Assembly: GCF_023638035.1 (NCBI RefSeq)
Contig: NZ_JAKRVX010000001.1
Span: 372,001-436,000, forward strand
Length of the DNA stretch: 64,000 bases
DNA from: Natronocalculus amylovorans
GTDB taxonomy: Archaea > Halobacteriota > Halobacteria > Halobacteriales > Haloferacaceae
Direction: 5' to 3'
The notes beneath the pieces are model-generated. The model had not been told where the DNA came from. It searched no databases and saw only the letters and a list, made by a program, of their open reading frames with translations. A program made the position numbers and the translations under genes. Shown one piece after another: positions 62,335-64,000 of this stretch. The stretch's first letter is position 1, and every line of letters starts with the position of its first letter.

Positions 62335-64000
62335 CTATACTGAGTAGTAATATTCGCCCGATCGCTTCTGTGACTGATCTTTCTGACTCTCCGGTTTGTT
62401 GATCCGTGGACGCCCTGTTCGTTCATCACGGCGGAAGGTAATATCAAGATCTGCAAGGAACTCATTCATTCCATCACGCATCCCTTGTGGTGGGGTTGCA
62501 TGACCGTGGTGGGCAGGCTCGCCATCGAAGACCATGAGTCGATCGGCCAACAGATCGATCATATAGATATCGTGGTCAATGACCATGACTGTCGCATCGT
62601 GGTTTTCCGCGTAGCGTCGGATCGCGGTTGTCGCTTGGACACGCTGTTCAACGTCAAGGTGTGCGGATGGCTCATCAAGCAGGTAAAGGTCCGCATCCTG
62701 TGAGAGACACGCTGCGATCGCAACACGCTGGCGCTCACCGCCGGAGAGGTCCGTGAGGTTCTGCTCCATGATTCGGTTGAGCTGGAGTGGGTTTGCAACC
62801 TCGGTGTTCCAATACGAGGAGCCAAACTCGTCGGTGATTGTTGACAAGAACGCATCGACACGCATCGGCTGGTCGATTTCAATGTACTGTGGCTTGTATG
62901 AGATGTCTAGTTCAAAATCGACAGACCCCTCATCAGGTTCTAAGGCACCGGTAAAGAGCTTTGCAAGGGTCGATTTACCGATTCCGTTTGGACCGACAAT
63001 GCCGAGAACTTCGCTTTCATAAATAAGGCCGCCCTCGACGTCAAGAGAGAACTCACCCTCGCCGTAGGATTTCGATAGTGATGGATACTCGACGAGCGGT
63101 TGGCCAGTGAAGGATTCACGTGGGGCGTGCTCCTCAAATGTGATTGCCTCTTGGCGGATCCGCATATTCTCATTCGTTAAGTAGCCTTTTAGATACTCGT
63201 TGATCCCGTTACGGACGGATTTTGGCGGCGTGATAACACCGAATGCACCCGGTTCACCATATGCCACGTGTAGGGTGTCCGCAAGTAGGTCTAAGATAGC
63301 AAGGTCGTGCTCAACGACAAGCATCGATCGATCCGACTCCTCATCTGCGGCCAGTTCTTGAATAAGCCGCGCAGCAGTCATTCGCTGTCCGATATCGAGA
63401 TACGGTGTAATCTCATCAAGGAAATAGAAATCAGCATCTCGGGCCAAACATGCTGCAATCGCAACCCGCTGGAGTTCTCCTCCGGAGATTGAGTCAATGT
63501 CTTGGTCCATTACTGGACGGATATTGAGCCGATCGATAAGTTCGTCCAACACACCACGTTCATCTGTGTGCTCAAGAAGTTCTCGTGTATTACCGCTGAA
63601 TTGTTTTGGAATCTGATCAACGTATTGTGGCTTTCGGGCAACCGTGATGTCGTCTGCAATCAGCTTGTTGATGTAGTTTTGTAGCTCCGTTCCACGGAAC
63701 CGATCGAGCACTGCGTCCCAGTTCGGATCTTCGTCATAGATACCAAGATTTGGTGTGATCTCTCCAGCAAGCGCTTTCACTGCGGTGGATTTACCGATCC
63801 CGTTCGGGCCAAGAATACCTGTAACCTTCCCGGGTTCTGGAACTGGAAGTCCATACAGTGCAAACGCATTATCACCGTAGCGGTGAACAGGATCCTCGTT
63901 CAGCTCTTGCGGCAGGTTGATAATCTCGATCGCATCGAACGGACATTTTTCAACGCAGATACCACATGTCTCACCGAGACAGATATCTTCCGAGATACGG
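62335..64000 (-). CDS. ribosome-recycling ATPase ABCE1 (Rli1), cut by window end
   Basis: The frame stays open to base 64000, so the true start lies outside; about 555 residues are visible. N-terminal iron-sulfur domain (EDICLGETCGICVEKCPFDA, partial), then two ABC domains: first with GILGPNGIGKST and ISGGELQRVAIAACL, second with GIVGPNGIGKST and LSGGERQRVAIAACL, each followed by a D-loop, with a hinge at the end. It splits 70S ribosomes after termination. Internal methionine at 63780 is not the start. Confidence 0.95.
   Translation of the reverse strand, partial: RISEDICLGETCGICVEKCPFDAIEIINLPQELNEDPVHRYGDNAFALYGLPVPEPGKVTGILGPNGIGKSTAVKALAGEITPNLGIYDEDPNWDAVLDRFRGTELQNYINKLIADDITVARKPQYVDQIPKQFSGNTRELLEHTDERGVLDELIDRLNIRPVMDQDIDSISGGELQRVAIAACLARDADFYFLDEITPYLDIGQRMTAARLIQELAADEESDRSMLVVEHDLAILDLLADTLHVAYGEPGAFGVITPPKSVRNGINEYLKGYLTNENMRIRQEAITFEEHAPRESFTGQPLVEYPSLSKSYGEGEFSLDVEGGLIYESEVLGIVGPNGIGKSTLAKLFTGALEPDEGSVDFELDISYKPQYIEIDQPMRVDAFLSTITDEFGSSYWNTEVANPLQLNRIMEQNLTDLSGGERQRVAIAACLSQDADLYLLDEPSAHLDVEQRVQATTAIRRYAENHDATVMVIDHDIYMIDLLADRLMVFDGEPAHHGHATPPQGMRDGMNEFLADLDITFRRDERTGRPRINKPESQKDQSQKRSGEYYYSV

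Noticed and set aside
1-64000. CRISPR arrays, insertion sequences, rRNA genes
   Set aside because: No regularly spaced repeats, no transposase frame and no rRNA sequence were seen in the window.

Overview
This is a chromosomal segment of a halophilic archaeon (class Halobacteria). The evidence is the archaeal split RNA polymerase operon (A', B', B'', H), a thermosome subunit, Sec61-beta, L10e and L40e, NucS, archaemetzincin, Rli1/ABCE1, Tat-dependent lipoproteins with a lipobox, strongly acidic proteins, many leaderless starts with a TATA-like box about 25 bases upstream, and several families known mainly from haloarchaea (HalX regulator, HVO_0476-type zinc finger, UPF0146, F420-dependent NADP reductase). 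Base composition is near 50% G+C by eye, low for this class. Haloquadratum is the best-known low-GC haloarchaeal genus, but I do not assert the genus. The hexamer CGATCG is strikingly frequent.

Layout. 1-4.2 kb: RNA polymerase genes (minus strand, A' cut by the window edge). 4.4-4.6 kb: two tandem tRNA-Asp genes. 4.7-9.5 kb: a GDPD phosphodiesterase, small membrane proteins, two methyltransferases, a zinc-finger protein and an aminopeptidase. 9.7-13.7 kb: central sugar metabolism, with a type II GAPDH, phosphoglycerate kinase and type I GAPDH. 13.8-16.7 kb: Hsp20, an ATP-grasp ligase, L10e, NucS and tRNA-Phe, which is followed by an att-like duplication of its 3' end. 17-21.7 kb: small membrane and zinc-finger proteins and a DUF3006 / metallo-beta-lactamase-fold group. 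21.8-26.8 kb: the most unusual stretch, AT-rich in part, with a 44-residue single-span peptide overlapping tail-to-tail with a CHAT-domain protease-like protein, a HalX response regulator, a DUF7504-type protein and a solitary DNA methyltransferase.

26.8-36.5 kb: two peptidases (M32, M20), a PIN-ATPase-KH protein, a PQQ-repeat lipoprotein, HtpX-like protease, citrate synthase and a MATE transporter. 36.5-39.4 kb: gamma-glutamylcyclotransferase-like protein, threonine deaminase with RidA, and tRNA-Ser. 39.6-45 kb: a histidine-rich membrane protein, thermosome and an alanine dehydrogenase / ornithine cyclodeaminase family enzyme. 45.2-53.9 kb: leucyl-tRNA synthetase of bacterial type, two more Hsp20 proteins, PheA, HisE, PdxT, SecG, a thioredoxin, L40e and a uracil-DNA glycosylase. 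54-58 kb: a phosphonate/phosphate-type ABC importer (PhnD-C-E) and HisH. 58-64 kb: a Tat-exported protein, NpdG, a HAD phosphatase, UPF0146, archaemetzincin, a large membrane protein and Rli1 (cut by the window end).

Most of the window is housekeeping. Candidates for something less described are the CHAT / small-peptide / HalX / DUF7504 cluster at 21.9-25.6 kb and the integration scar at tRNA-Phe. Starts were moved inward from the longest reading frame where family alignment or a TATA-like box at the right spacing supported it.
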